From the NCBI GenBank assembly GCA_007130825.1, contig SLRT01000060.1, positions 1-61,006 on the forward strand: a stretch of 61,006 bases of DNA, read 5' to 3'. Positions 35,867 to 43,403 of this stretch are shown in pieces; the first letter of the stretch is position 1, and each line of letters starts with the position of its first letter. The translations under genes and the position numbers were made by a program. This DNA is from Syntrophomonadaceae bacterium (lineage in GTDB: Bacteria; Bacillota; Dethiobacteria; DTU022). The notes under the pieces are model-generated. The model did not search any database. It was not told the DNA's origin and saw only the letters and a list, made by a program, of their open reading frames with translations.

Positions 35867-36445
35867 TTACTTTAATTTTCTGCGGCCCTGTTTGTACGCT
35901 TTATAGTCGGGGATATGCTTGATGACAATTATCGCCGCCAGGGCCAGGCCAAAAAGCGCCCAGTCCCACTGCAGGTACCGCAGATATAATACAAGCGGTA
36001 TGCTTAAAGCAGCGCTTCCAAAAGCTGTATTGATATCCCTGAGAATAACCGCTAAGATTAAAGCGGCCAGGATTACGTAGAGGATGCTCAGCGGAGAAAG
36101 GACAATAAAAACCCCCAGGGTTGTAGCCAGGCCTTTGCCGCCCTTAAACTTCAAAAAAAGACTGTAATTATGACCCAGCACCACGAGCAAACCGCATATA
36201 AATATAACCCACAGCTCGCCGCTTAATGCCGAAGCCAGAATTATTGCCAGCGCTCCTTTGCCTGTATCACATAAAATAGTTATGAATCCGGGCAGAAAAC
36301 CGGCAACCCGGTAGGCATTGATGCCCCCGACATTTCCTGAACCTGCCTTGCGGATATCGACTCTTTTGGAAAAAATACTGAACAGGTAAGCTGATGGAAA
36401 AGACCCAAGCAGATAGGCGAAACCGATGGTTAATATGTCTGTCAT
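35867..36445 (-). CDS. Second PlsY-like glycerol-3-phosphate acyltransferase
   Basis: This 192-residue membrane protein is clearly of the PlsY family (LLGSFPSAYLFSI, AGSGNVGGINAYRVAG, FKGGKGLATTLGV). Several canonical positions differ: GNVGGIN replaces GNIGATN, and the C-terminal HHEN motif is replaced by VIKHIPDYKAYKQG. I set the start at ATG 36445, behind AAAGGAG; an upstream frame extension has no site. It faces the HD gene convergently. It may be a paralogue with altered substrate or regulation rather than the housekeeping enzyme. Confidence 0.85.
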   Translation of the reverse strand: MTDILTIGFAYLLGSFPSAYLFSIFSKRVDIRKAGSGNVGGINAYRVAGFLPGFITILCDTGKGALAIILASALSGELWVIFICGLLVVLGHNYSLFLKFKGGKGLATTLGVFIVLSPLSILYVILAALILAVILRDINTAFGSAALSIPLVLYLRYLQWDWALFGLALAAIIVIKHIPDYKAYKQGRRKLK

Positions 36446-36553
36446 TGTATGTTCTACTCCTTTATAAAAGACTTCTCTGCTGCCGGTTGGACTCCTGCTT
36501 TGAATGTGAACAGGCGTATAAATCAACGCCTAAATATTTAGGGTTTTGACTTG

Positions 36554-36582
36554 TTGACAATTTGAATGCCTTGGATTAGAAT
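36554..36582 (+). promoter_or_regulatory. Sigma-A promoter for tRNA-Pro
   Basis: A perfect TTGACA (36554-36559) is spaced 17 bp from TAGAAT (36577-36582), placing the start about 20-25 bp before the tRNA. The surrounding 36446-36612 gap also holds a small 6-bp hairpin (36512-36517 with 36526-36531). Confidence 0.85.
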
Positions 36583-36612
36583 GATGTAAGAATTAAAAAG
36601 CTTAATTAACAT

Positions 36613-36689
36613 CGGGGCGTAGCGCAGTTTGGTAGCGCGCTTGACTGGGGGTCAAGAGGTCGAAGGTTCAAATCCTTTCGCTCCGACCA
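36613..36689 (+). tRNA. tRNA-Pro (anticodon GGG)
   Basis: The 77 bases fold as a cloverleaf. Acceptor CGGGGCG pairs with CGCTCCG (one G-U). The D arm contains AGCGCAGTTTGGTAGCGC and the anticodon stem CTTGA/TCAAG encloses CTGGGGG, giving anticodon GGG for proline codons CCC/CCT. The T arm is AGGTTCAAATCCT. The CCA end is encoded, and seven T residues follow. Confidence 0.97.
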
Positions 36690-36777
36690 TTTTTTTGTAA
36701 AGGAATAATCAGGGAGGTGGTGCCGGGAAAACACAGGGAATTAAATTGATTGAGAAAGGAAGGGATGTGCCAGGTTT

Positions 36778-37572
36778 ATGAAAAAAAAATTAATAATAGG
36801 CATCGCACTGACCGTAGCATTTATGTTTATCCTTGCCCTGCCTGTTACAGCCGCTGATTATAAACATACCCGGACCAGTTTCAGGTATATAGGAGATATC
36901 TTCCATGAAAAAGATATTGAGTATTTTGGCGGGACAGGCACTTTTTTTGTGCAGGGATTTGGAGAAGCCAGTGGCAGCCATCATGCTCATACAGTACGGT
37001 ATCCCGACGGTGACAGCAAGATTAATGTCAATATGAATATGCGCGGGCAAACCGATGCTGATTACGCCGAGATCATCGCCCGGGAAGAAGCAGATATTTT
37101 AGCCCATGTTCAAGAAAGGCGCGAACAGGCAATTGCTGCCCTGAACGCACGAAAAGAAACTTCGCCGGGAATGACCGGGGAAGAATATGCTGCTGAGTTG
37201 AGAGAAATCAACGCTTACTTTGATGAACTGGTTGCTGAAATCATCGAAAGCTACAGTGAAGCAAAAAAGAATGTGCGAATTCTAAACTCAAATACATTGC
37301 GAGATAATAGAGCAGCAGTCAGAGTCGGCGTGGACATGGATCCCGGCGAAAGCGGTTTTATCAGGCAAAGAGTTGCTTCTTACAGTGGTTCCGATCGGTA
37401 CCTCAATATCAGAAGCCATTTTGAGAATACCGGCGGTACTACCAAGCGTGATCTGTCAATTGATGGTTTTGTCAGTGAAAGAATGCACGTAGAAGGATAT
37501 GCGAAAGTCTGGGAATCTTCTACGGTGCAAGAGGGAAATACTAAAACCGGTTGGTGGGATCACAAACCTTAA
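36778..37572 (+). CDS. Secreted protein of unknown function
   Basis: I do not recognise this 264-residue protein. It begins with a classical signal peptide (MKKKLIIGIALTVAFMFILA, with likely cleavage after VTAA near residue 26), then a region rich in beta-type segments containing HHAHTVRYPDG. The centre is a charged helical stretch (about 90-165) rich in Glu, Ala and Arg. The C-terminal part is hydrophilic with no cysteines noted. There is no lipobox, so it is likely exported free. It is a single-gene unit between tRNA-Pro and a good terminator; its ribosome site is unclear (GGAAGGG, about 14 bp upstream). Confidence 0.75.
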   Translation: MKKKLIIGIALTVAFMFILALPVTAADYKHTRTSFRYIGDIFHEKDIEYFGGTGTFFVQGFGEASGSHHAHTVRYPDGDSKINVNMNMRGQTDADYAEIIAREEADILAHVQERREQAIAALNARKETSPGMTGEEYAAELREINAYFDELVAEIIESYSEAKKNVRILNSNTLRDNRAAVRVGVDMDPGESGFIRQRVASYSGSDRYLNIRSHFENTGGTTKRDLSIDGFVSERMHVEGYAKVWESSTVQEGNTKTGWWDHKP

Positions 37573-37597
37573 ATAAAATTTCATAGTTATTTTTATA

Positions 37598-37643
37598 AAG
37601 AAGAGGCCGCAGGTTAAATAATACCGGGGTCTCTTCTTTTTTT
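37598..37643 (+). terminator. Intrinsic terminator after the secreted protein gene
   Basis: AAGAAGAGGCC (37598-37608) pairs with GGTCTCTTCTT (37628-37638), eleven pairs including one G-U, and further T residues run to 37643. The last of these Ts is the first or second base of the -35 of the next promoter, so terminator and promoter abut. Confidence 0.85.
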
Positions 37644-37670
37644 GACATGAAAATTTATACTGAGTATAAT
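37642..37670 (+). promoter_or_regulatory. Consensus sigma-A promoter for the aminomutase gene
   Basis: Both hexamers are perfect: TTGACA at 37642-37647 and TATAAT at 37665-37670, with the ideal 17-bp spacer. This is the strongest promoter by sequence in the window. It implies high expression of the gene at 37717 unless a repressor acts; no obvious palindrome overlaps it. Confidence 0.9.
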
Positions 37671-37716
37671 ATACACGCTGGCTGATAAATAAAATTTTGA
37701 GAGGTGTCGCATTATA

Positions 37717-38955
37717 ATGGCAGCAAACAAAAGCTTGGAAGAAAAGCAAAAGATTGCCCATGAACGATCTGATGAGTTGAAAAATGCTGTAAGCGATTAC
37801 CGGGAAGCGCTGCAAAAGATGCCGATCGGCTTTGAGCGCTGGCCGCAAATCTTAGAAAACCAGAAAAGGATTAAGGAGTATTTCAAAGCTTCTGAGCAGG
37901 ACTGGGAAAACTGGCGCTGGCAGTTAAAGAACCGTATTACCACTATAGATGTCTTAAAAGAGCTTTTGCCGCTGGACAAACAGGAATTAGACGAAATCGA
38001 TAAAACCGGTTCACGTTACCGGTGGGCGGTTTCACCTTATTATTTGAGCTTGATCGATCCCGACGATCCCGATGACCCGGTAAAAAAACAGTGCATCCCG
38101 ACCATAAATGAATATATCGATCAGGAAGGCTATGACGATCCAATGGGCGAAGAATATACATCGCCTACTTCTGCTGTTACCCGCCGCTACCCTGACCGCC
38201 TGATTATCAAGGTTACCAATCAATGTGCGATGTACTGCCGTCATTGCCAGCGGCGAAGAGGAATTGGGGAAAAGGACCTGGCTACTCCGCGTGAAGAACT
38301 GGAAGAAGCAATTGATTATGTTCGTAATAATGAAGAAATCCGTGATGTTTTGCTCACCGGAGGAGACGGACTGATGCTTGATAATCAGACCGTAGCCTGG
38401 CTGTTGGAAGAACTGGACAGCATTCCTCACGTTGAAATCAAGCGCTTCGGTTCGCGGACCATGGTCACAATGCCCCAGCGGATCGATGATGAACTATGCC
38501 GGATTTTTTCTGAACATCTGCCCCTGTATGTAATTACGCATTACAACCATCCCCTGGAAGTAACTCCCCGCGCCCGGGAGGCCTGTTTTAAACTGGCCCG
38601 CTCCGGTGTAAGCATGGGCAACCAGACAGTACTGCTAAAGGGAGTAAATAACGATCCATTCGTAATACGTAAACTAAACCAGGATTTATTGAAAATGATG
38701 GTTCGGCCATACTTGATCTTTCATGCCAAGGCAGTAAAAGGAACATCGCATTTCCGGACCAAGGTTGAAGAAGGCATTGAAGTCATGGAGAAGTTGCGTG
38801 GATATACCTCCGGCCTGGCAATCCCGAACTTTGTAGTCAATGCCCCGTTTGGTTTAGGCAAAACACCGATGCTGCCGGAGTACCTGATCAGTATGGGCAA
38901 GGATTATTTAAAAATACGGACCTGGGAAAACAAGGTTGTGCATTACGATAATTGA
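37717..38955 (+). CDS. eam: Glutamate 2,3-aminomutase (KamA family radical-SAM enzyme)
   Basis: The 412 residues form a KamA-type radical-SAM enzyme: cluster motif CAMYCRHC (Cys170, 174, 177), LTGGDGLML, and the PLP lysine Lys382 in FGLGKTP. In lysine 2,3-aminomutase two Asp residues bind the substrate's side-chain amine; aligned by eye, these are Lys338 (in FHAKAVKGTSHFRT) and Asn375 (in FVVNAPF). The published glutamate 2,3-aminomutase has the same Lys/Asn pair with the same 37-residue spacing. The enzyme should make beta-glutamate, a compatible solute, from L-glutamate with SAM, PLP and a 4Fe-4S cluster. GAGAGGTG precedes ATG 37717. Lysine activity is the main alternative. Confidence 0.82.
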   Translation: MAANKSLEEKQKIAHERSDELKNAVSDYREALQKMPIGFERWPQILENQKRIKEYFKASEQDWENWRWQLKNRITTIDVLKELLPLDKQELDEIDKTGSRYRWAVSPYYLSLIDPDDPDDPVKKQCIPTINEYIDQEGYDDPMGEEYTSPTSAVTRRYPDRLIIKVTNQCAMYCRHCQRRRGIGEKDLATPREELEEAIDYVRNNEEIRDVLLTGGDGLMLDNQTVAWLLEELDSIPHVEIKRFGSRTMVTMPQRIDDELCRIFSEHLPLYVITHYNHPLEVTPRAREACFKLARSGVSMGNQTVLLKGVNNDPFVIRKLNQDLLKMMVRPYLIFHAKAVKGTSHFRTKVEEGIEVMEKLRGYTSGLAIPNFVVNAPFGLGKTPMLPEYLISMGKDYLKIRTWENKVVHYDN

Positions 38956-38986
38956 GGCCTGAGGTTTAGCCGCGCACGGGACCCTT

Positions 38987-39163
38987 TTAAAACAGCGAAT
39001 TATTTTCTGCCCGGACAGCGGCGCTGCGGATCCCGGTTTGTAAAATGACAATTGTTTTAAGTTTGCCGGTAACCGGGCAAAGTTTCACCAAATGTTTCCC
39101 GTCAGTCATATCTCCAATAACGGCTGTTTGCCCCATGTTAAATACCAGATTCATATTATTCAT
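38987..39163 (-). CDS. Possible small protein, unknown
   Basis: This 58-codon frame starts at ATG 39163 with AAAAGGG about 10 bp upstream. Its codons look plausible (VFNMGQTAVIGDMTDGKHLV, then a CPVTGK segment). It fills most of the otherwise empty 38956-39371 stretch. I know no family for it, and no promoter is evident on this strand, so it may be chance. Confidence 0.35.
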   Translation of the reverse strand: MNNMNLVFNMGQTAVIGDMTDGKHLVKLCPVTGKLKTIVILQTGIRSAAVRAENNSLF

Positions 39164-39269
39164 GGCGACAACCCTTTTTTGTATTGTCCGCAACCACGCT
39201 TTATTGCCAGTGAATTATTAAATAGCGCGAATACCGGCATAAGCGGTCCGGATTCTTTTAAATTCTTCC

Positions 39270-39322
39270 TTGTTCATTGACTTTTGTTGTTCATTGAAAT
39301 TTTGTTCTCATTTTGCTACAAT
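39270..39322 (+). promoter_or_regulatory. speD promoter with an overlapping 11-bp direct repeat
   Basis: TTGAAA (39294-39299) and TACAAT (39317-39322) are 17 bp apart. TTGTTCATTGA occurs at 39270-39280 and again at 39287-39297, a 17-bp period, and the second copy overlaps the -35. The repeat may be a regulator site controlling polyamine synthesis. The rest of the 38956-39371 gap holds only the small minus-strand frame. Confidence 0.7.
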
Positions 39323-39371
39323 AAATTGTGGTGGTTTTATTTTGTAAAATAGATATAAGGAGGCATCAGAG

Positions 39372-39755
39372 ATGAGCGCTTTAGGCCGTCATATTTTAGC
39401 TGAGTTTTACGGTTGTCCCATGGAAACATTAAGCGATCAGGAGCAGATTAAGCGGTCCATGATAACAGCTGCTCTTGAGGCGGGAGCTGAAGTAAAAGAA
39501 ACAGTTTTTCACCAGTTCAGCCCGCAGGGTGTTAGTGGTGTTGTGGTTATATCAGAATCACACCTGGCTATTCATACCTGGCCTGAATTCGGGTACGCTG
39601 CAGTCGACGTCTTTACCTGCGGGCAAACAGTTGATCCATGGGTGTCATGTAATTATTTGAAACAAGCTTTTTCGGCCCAGAATATGTCGGCCCGGGAAAT
39701 AGAGCGCGGCATTTTTGATGTCCAGGTGGAATATAAGCCGGCAGCAAATTACTAA
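39372..39755 (+). CDS. speD: S-adenosylmethionine decarboxylase proenzyme (SpeH type)
   Basis: The 127-residue protein is a short bacterial AdoMet decarboxylase. It has the self-cleavage site [14 protein letters not shown] with Ser63 (source of the pyruvoyl group), His68 and, in the TCGQT block, Cys83. These positions equal those of the Thermotoga enzyme. It supplies decarboxylated SAM as aminopropyl donor for the enzyme encoded next. AAGGAGG lies 8-9 bp before ATG 39372. Confidence 0.96.
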   Translation: MSALGRHILAEFYGCPMETLSDQEQIKRSMITAALEAGAEVKETVFHQFSPQGVSGVVVISESHLAIHTWPEFGYAAVDVFTCGQTVDPWVSCNYLKQAFSAQNMSAREIERGIFDVQVEYKPAANY

Positions 39756-39828
39756 GTTCTACCTGGGTTTAACCTGTGGCTATGACTTTAGAACTGCAGC
39801 TTAATATTATGCCGGGGAGGAATCGTAA

Positions 39829-40737
39829 ATGCCTTCTGAAAAGCATAAGTGGTACATCGACCAGACTTCTCGCGGTACGGCTCATATGTATGGGATTGAA
39901 TATTACATAAAGAGCTTGCAAACTCAGTATCAGCAAGTGGAAATAGCTGATACTGAGTTTTTCGGACGAATTTTAATTTTAGACGGTAAAGTACAATCTG
40001 CTGAGAATGATGAATATATTTATCATGAGGCGCTGGTTCATCCGGCAATGCTGATCTGTCCGTCACCTCGGCGTGTCCTGGTAATAGGAGGAGGCGAAGG
40101 GGCTACCCTGCGCGAGGTTCTTAAGCACCCGGATGTTGAACAGTTGATCATGGTAGATCTTGATCAGGAAGTAGTGAAACTTTGCCGGGAATATTTAAGC
40201 CGGTGGCACCAGGGCAGTTTTGATGATAAACGGGTCGAACTTATCTACATGGACGCCCGTAAATATCTGGAAAAAGAGAAAAATACTTTTGATGTGATCA
40301 TCAGTGATGTTCCTGAGCCGGTTGAGCAGGGGCCGGCTTTAAAACTGTTTACTACGCAGTATTTTGAATTAATAAAAGGCTGCCTCGCAGAAAAAGGCGT
40401 TTTTGCGCTGCAGGCCGGAGATTCCAGCCTGCCTTTTATTGAATCACACAGCGCAATCAATAATACAATTATAAGGGTAATGCCTTTTGTGCAGCCATAC
40501 CGGTCTTTTGTACCTTCATTTAATACAGAATGGGGTTTTATTCTCGCCTCTGCATACCCGTCGCAGTTACCCCCTGCCGATGAATTCAATCAGTTGATAG
40601 CAGACAGGAATTTAGATTTACACTATTTCGACGGAGAAACCGCCGGAGCCATGTTTGCTCTGCCCAAAGATATGCGCAGGCGATTAGAAGAAGAAACAAC
40701 GGTTATTGATGACCGCAACCTGCTAACAATTTACTGA
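39829..40737 (+). CDS. speE: Polyamine aminopropyltransferase
   Basis: The 302 residues form a spermidine-synthase fold: LDGKVQSAENDEYIYHEALVHPAM, the cofactor loop VIGGGEGATLREVLKHP, and an acidic VDLDQEVV turn. Two features lean toward the Thermus SpeE/thermospermine-synthase branch rather than E. coli type spermidine synthase: GGEG instead of GGDG, and SDVPEPVEQGPALKLFT where putrescine enzymes have an acidic STDP loop. The acceptor could therefore be spermidine, agmatine or putrescine. It is 73 bp from speD with a GGGGAGG site. Which polyamine is made cannot be decided here. Confidence 0.85.
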   Translation: MPSEKHKWYIDQTSRGTAHMYGIEYYIKSLQTQYQQVEIADTEFFGRILILDGKVQSAENDEYIYHEALVHPAMLICPSPRRVLVIGGGEGATLREVLKHPDVEQLIMVDLDQEVVKLCREYLSRWHQGSFDDKRVELIYMDARKYLEKEKNTFDVIISDVPEPVEQGPALKLFTTQYFELIKGCLAEKGVFALQAGDSSLPFIESHSAINNTIIRVMPFVQPYRSFVPSFNTEWGFILASAYPSQLPPADEFNQLIADRNLDLHYFDGETAGAMFALPKDMRRRLEEETTVIDDRNLLTIY

Positions 40738-40760
40738 CCATAAAGCGATGGGGGATATTG

Positions 40761-41219
40761 ATGAAAACAAGAGAACAAACATTTTTAATGGTTAAGCCCG
40801 ATGGCGTCCAACGGGGGCTGGTTGGAAATGTGATTAGCCGCTTGGAAAACAAGGGATTAAAGCTGGTGGCGATGAAAATGATCCATATTCCTGCCGATCT
40901 GGCTGCACGGCATTACGAAGAACATAAAGGGAAACCTTTTTATGATGGACTGATTGAATTTATAACTTCATCTCCGGTCGTGGCTATGATTTGGGAGGGC
41001 GATGACGCCATCGCGATGGTTCGCGCTATCGTCGGCGCCACCGATCCCCGAAAAGCTGACACCGGAACCATACGCGGAGATTTGGCCGTATTTATGGGCA
41101 AAAACATTGTCCATGCTTCCGATATGCCCGAAAGTGCCGCCAGAGAAATAGGACTGTTTTTCAACGATAAAGAAATTTTAGCCTACAGCCTGCCCCACGA
41201 AAGTTGCCTTTACGAATAA
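40761..41219 (+). CDS. ndk: Nucleoside diphosphate kinase
   Basis: The 152 residues begin EQTFLMVKPDGVQRGLVG and carry the active-site block NIVHASDMPESAAREI with the phosphorylated His, plus GATDPRKADTGTIRGD. It balances nucleoside triphosphates. I take ATG 40761; an in-frame TTG immediately upstream lies closer to the GGGG site. The gene ends the speD-speE-ndk run, closed by the terminator at 41271. Confidence 0.97.
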   Translation: MKTREQTFLMVKPDGVQRGLVGNVISRLENKGLKLVAMKMIHIPADLAARHYEEHKGKPFYDGLIEFITSSPVVAMIWEGDDAIAMVRAIVGATDPRKADTGTIRGDLAVFMGKNIVHASDMPESAAREIGLFFNDKEILAYSLPHESCLYE

Positions 41220-41270
41220 CGGTTTTAATAGGTTTTAATAAAGGTTAACAAATATAGGTCAAAAAAACAG

Positions 41271-41296
41271 GCGGCCGAATATCCAGGCCGCTTTTT
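41271..41296 (+). terminator. Intrinsic terminator after ndk
   Basis: GCGGCC (41271-41276) pairs with GGCCGC (41286-41291) across a nine-base loop, and five T residues follow directly. It ends the polyamine-ndk transcript. Confidence 0.85.
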
Positions 41297-41387
41297 GTTG
41301 TTCGAAATATCTGGCCGTTCTGTTTTAACGGCCCAAATTGAAACTTAACTTTATGAGAGCTTTATATTAAATAATCGCATTTAAGGC

Positions 41388-41416
41388 TTGCACACAAGAA
41401 GAATATCGCTTATAAT
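41388..41416 (+). promoter_or_regulatory. Promoter of the zinc-ribbon/ferredoxin operon
   Basis: TTGCAC (41388-41393) and a perfect TATAAT (41411-41416) are 17 bp apart. An Rrf2-type operator begins six bases after the -10, covering the expected start site. Confidence 0.85.
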
Positions 41417-41421
41417 ATATA

Positions 41422-41436
41422 TAACTAATATAGTTA
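41422..41436. promoter_or_regulatory. Rrf2-type operator, copy 1
   Basis: TAACT-AATAT-AGTTA is a 5-5-5 inverted repeat just downstream of the -10. Its arms match those of the repeat at 43331-43345 in front of the rrf2 gene (shared pattern TAACY-N5-RGTTA). Occupation would block transcription of 41460-42860. Confidence 0.65.
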
Positions 41437-41459
41437 GTATCAAAGGTGGTGTCTTGATT

Positions 41460-42086
41460 ATGTTTGCGACCAAGTGTCCCGGGCAAGACATGCGTTACTG
41501 GACCGCAGATGATGTCAGTGAAGAAAAATGTCCACAGTGCGGCGAAATGATTGAGTTTTTCAAAACCGATATTCGTCTGCGCTGCCGCAACTGCAAGACC
41601 AGGGTGGCGAACCCCCAATTTGACATGGGCTGTGCTCAATGGTGCGCTCACGCTGAAATGTGCCTCGGTCCCGGCGTAAAGGGATTACAAAATAAATCTT
41701 ACAAAGATATACTGGTGGAGGAGTTTGAGCAATTATCCGGTGGGTGGACTGAAAGTGTTGCCCTGGTAAAAGATATAATTGGACAGGCTGAAAATAAATG
41801 CCGCCGGGATAATGTAGATATGCTGCAGGTTGTTGCCAGTATTGTGATTGTCGCCCTGGTAAAACTAAATATTATTACCGACGCGGATGCCTTTTTACAA
41901 GAACTAAAGCAAAAACATTCATTTCCCCCGGAAGCGCTGAAAGAAATCCGGATGATAGTGGAAATAATTTTAGAAGGTAAGCTGCCAGAAAGCGGCAAAA
42001 AAGAGCCAGAAAAAGAAATTATGGCAAATATAATTAATGAAGTATTTAATGAGCAGGATAAAGAGTTTACTGACCTGCATCAATAA
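41460..42086 (+). CDS. Zinc-ribbon protein of unknown function
   Basis: The 208 residues begin with a cysteine-rich module: CPGQDMRYW, then CPQCGEMIEFF...RCRNC, a typical zinc ribbon or rubredoxin-like knuckle, and CAQWCAHAEMCLGPG. The rest is helical, with a hydrophobic stretch LQVVASIVIVALVKLNII, and has no motif I can name. Similar CPGQD-type modules occur in conserved proteins of anaerobes, often beside Rrf2 regulators. ATG 41460 follows AAAGGTGGTG; earlier in-frame codons overlap the operator and promoter. It is co-transcribed with the ferredoxin gene 30 bp downstream. Confidence 0.7.
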   Translation: MFATKCPGQDMRYWTADDVSEEKCPQCGEMIEFFKTDIRLRCRNCKTRVANPQFDMGCAQWCAHAEMCLGPGVKGLQNKSYKDILVEEFEQLSGGWTESVALVKDIIGQAENKCRRDNVDMLQVVASIVIVALVKLNIITDADAFLQELKQKHSFPPEALKEIRMIVEIILEGKLPESGKKEPEKEIMANIINEVFNEQDKEFTDLHQ

Positions 42087-42116
42087 TCCTGTGTATTTAT
42101 AAGGGGGAGTTGAAAA

Positions 42117-42860
42117 ATGAGTAAAGTTAAAAGAAAGATTATTACTATTGATGAAAACAAATGCGACGGCTGCGGGCTGTGTATTCCTTCCTGCGAAGAA
42201 GGCGCTTTGCAGATTATTGACGGCAAAGCAAGGCTGGTTAAAGATGTATATTGCGACGGGTTGGGCAACTGCCTTGGAGAGTGTCCCCAGGGGGCGATAA
42301 AGATGATTGAACGCGAAGCCGAACCATTTGATGAAAAAGCAGTGGAAGAACACCTGGAGAAGCTGAAAAGAGAAGGCGGAAGCGAACTGGATGACAAAAT
42401 CCGCTGTGGAGGCAGTGCGACACGCGATATCAGCAGGTTTTCTGAAACTGAGAAAAAAACTGAAGCGGTAAGCGATCAGCAAAGTGCAGTGGAAGCAGAG
42501 TTAAGCCACTGGCCGGTGCAGCTGCACCTGGTTTCACCGGAAGCCCGCTTTCTGCAAAACCAGGACTTGCTGATTGCCGCCGATTGTGTTCCTTTTGCCT
42601 GTGCCGACTTTCATCCCCGTTTTCTGGCCGGCCGCGCTCTTTTAATCGGATGTCCCAAGTTGGATGATGTCGATACATACCACGACAAACTGGTTGAGAT
42701 ATTTAAAAGAAACAATTTAAAAAGCATTAACCTGGTGCACATGGAAGTGGGCTGTTGTTTCGGTTTATCCCGCCTGGTCCATTCAGCCTTGCAGGAGGCC
42801 GGTATCGAGATTCCCGTAACTGAAACTATAGTCGGCGTAGATGGCAGCATCAGACAGTAA
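42117..42860 (+). CDS. 4Fe-4S ferredoxin-type protein
   Basis: The 247 residues have an N-terminal two-cluster ferredoxin domain (CDGCGLCIPSC, then CDGLGNCLGECP) followed by a linker and a C-terminal domain with further cysteines (ADCVPFACADFH, IGCPKLDD, VGCCFGLSRL). The last part suggests additional metal or cluster binding. Proteins of this kind are common in anaerobes and lack an assigned reaction. It follows the zinc-ribbon gene and would be controlled by the Rrf2 operator at 41422. Redox or Fe-S stress is a reasonable but unproven role. Confidence 0.8.
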   Translation: MSKVKRKIITIDENKCDGCGLCIPSCEEGALQIIDGKARLVKDVYCDGLGNCLGECPQGAIKMIEREAEPFDEKAVEEHLEKLKREGGSELDDKIRCGGSATRDISRFSETEKKTEAVSDQQSAVEAELSHWPVQLHLVSPEARFLQNQDLLIAADCVPFACADFHPRFLAGRALLIGCPKLDDVDTYHDKLVEIFKRNNLKSINLVHMEVGCCFGLSRLVHSALQEAGIEIPVTETIVGVDGSIRQ

Positions 42861-42893
42861 ACCGCTGCTGGTTAAACCGCAGTCTCAGATGGT

Positions 42894-43307
42894 TCAATTA
42901 TCCTTTGAAGCTTCTTCTGCGAGGTCTTTTATGGAGACATCTTCCAGAACAGAAAGCATACCCTGCTGGGCCCTGGACCATATTCCCCTCAGGGAGCAGT
43001 GTGTTTTATCCTGGCAGGGAGTATCATTGAAGAGGCAGCGGGTTATAGAAATCGGGCCGTCAATTTTTTCAATGACCTGTCTTAAATATATGTTTGACGG
43101 GTCGCCGGTCAACGTGATTCCACCGGCGGGTCCCCTGCTGCCGCTGGTCCAACCGGCTTGATTTAAAATTGCAAGCAGTTGAACGACCAGGTTTACCGGT
43201 ATTGAACGGTTTCGGGCTATTTCTTTGCTGGTAATGACCGATCCCCGGGGATAGGAGGCTAATTCAGTCAAAATTATTATTGCATATTCAGCTTTTTTAG
43301 TAATCAT
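42894..43307 (-). CDS. Rrf2 family Fe-S transcriptional regulator
   Basis: This 137-residue protein starts MITKKAEYAIIILTELA, the classical Rrf2 winged helix, with the wing SGSRGPAGGITLTGDPSNIYLRQVIEKIDGP. Cys91, Cys98 and Cys104 (C-x6-C-x5-C) match the cluster ligands of IscR, NsrR and RsrR-like members. ATG 43307 lies after AAAGGGGCC. It is convergent with the ferredoxin operon and its own promoter has the same operator as that operon, so autoregulation plus control of 41460-42860 is likely. The signal could be cluster status, nitric oxide or redox. Confidence 0.9.
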   Translation of the reverse strand: MITKKAEYAIIILTELASYPRGSVITSKEIARNRSIPVNLVVQLLAILNQAGWTSGSRGPAGGITLTGDPSNIYLRQVIEKIDGPISITRCLFNDTPCQDKTHCSLRGIWSRAQQGMLSVLEDVSIKDLAEEASKDN

Positions 43308-43329
43308 ATTTCGGCCCCTTTAAATATAA

Positions 43330-43346
43330 ATAACCAGGTTGGTTAT
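43330..43346. promoter_or_regulatory. Rrf2-type operator, copy 2
   Basis: ATAACCAGGTTGGTTAT is an inverted repeat with 6-bp arms and a 5-bp centre. It touches the -10 of the rrf2 promoter and has the same spacing as the copy at 41422. Confidence 0.75.
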
Positions 43347-43375
43347 ATTATATTTCAAGAGCCCGGGGCAGTCAA
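43347..43375 (-). promoter_or_regulatory. Promoter of the rrf2 gene
   Basis: On the minus strand TTGACT (43375-43370) and a perfect TATAAT (43352-43347) are 17 bp apart, and the operator follows the -10 directly. Confidence 0.85.
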
Positions 43376-43403
43376 CCGGTATAGTTATTCCTTATATTGT
43401 TCT

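Noticed and set aside
37717-38955. Lysine 2,3-aminomutase call.
   Set aside because: The two substrate-binding Asp residues are Lys and Asn, matching the glutamate enzyme.
42841-43161. Plus-strand frame of 106 codons after the ferredoxin gene.
   Set aside because: It is antisense to the Rrf2 regulator, which has an intact fold, promoter and ribosome site.
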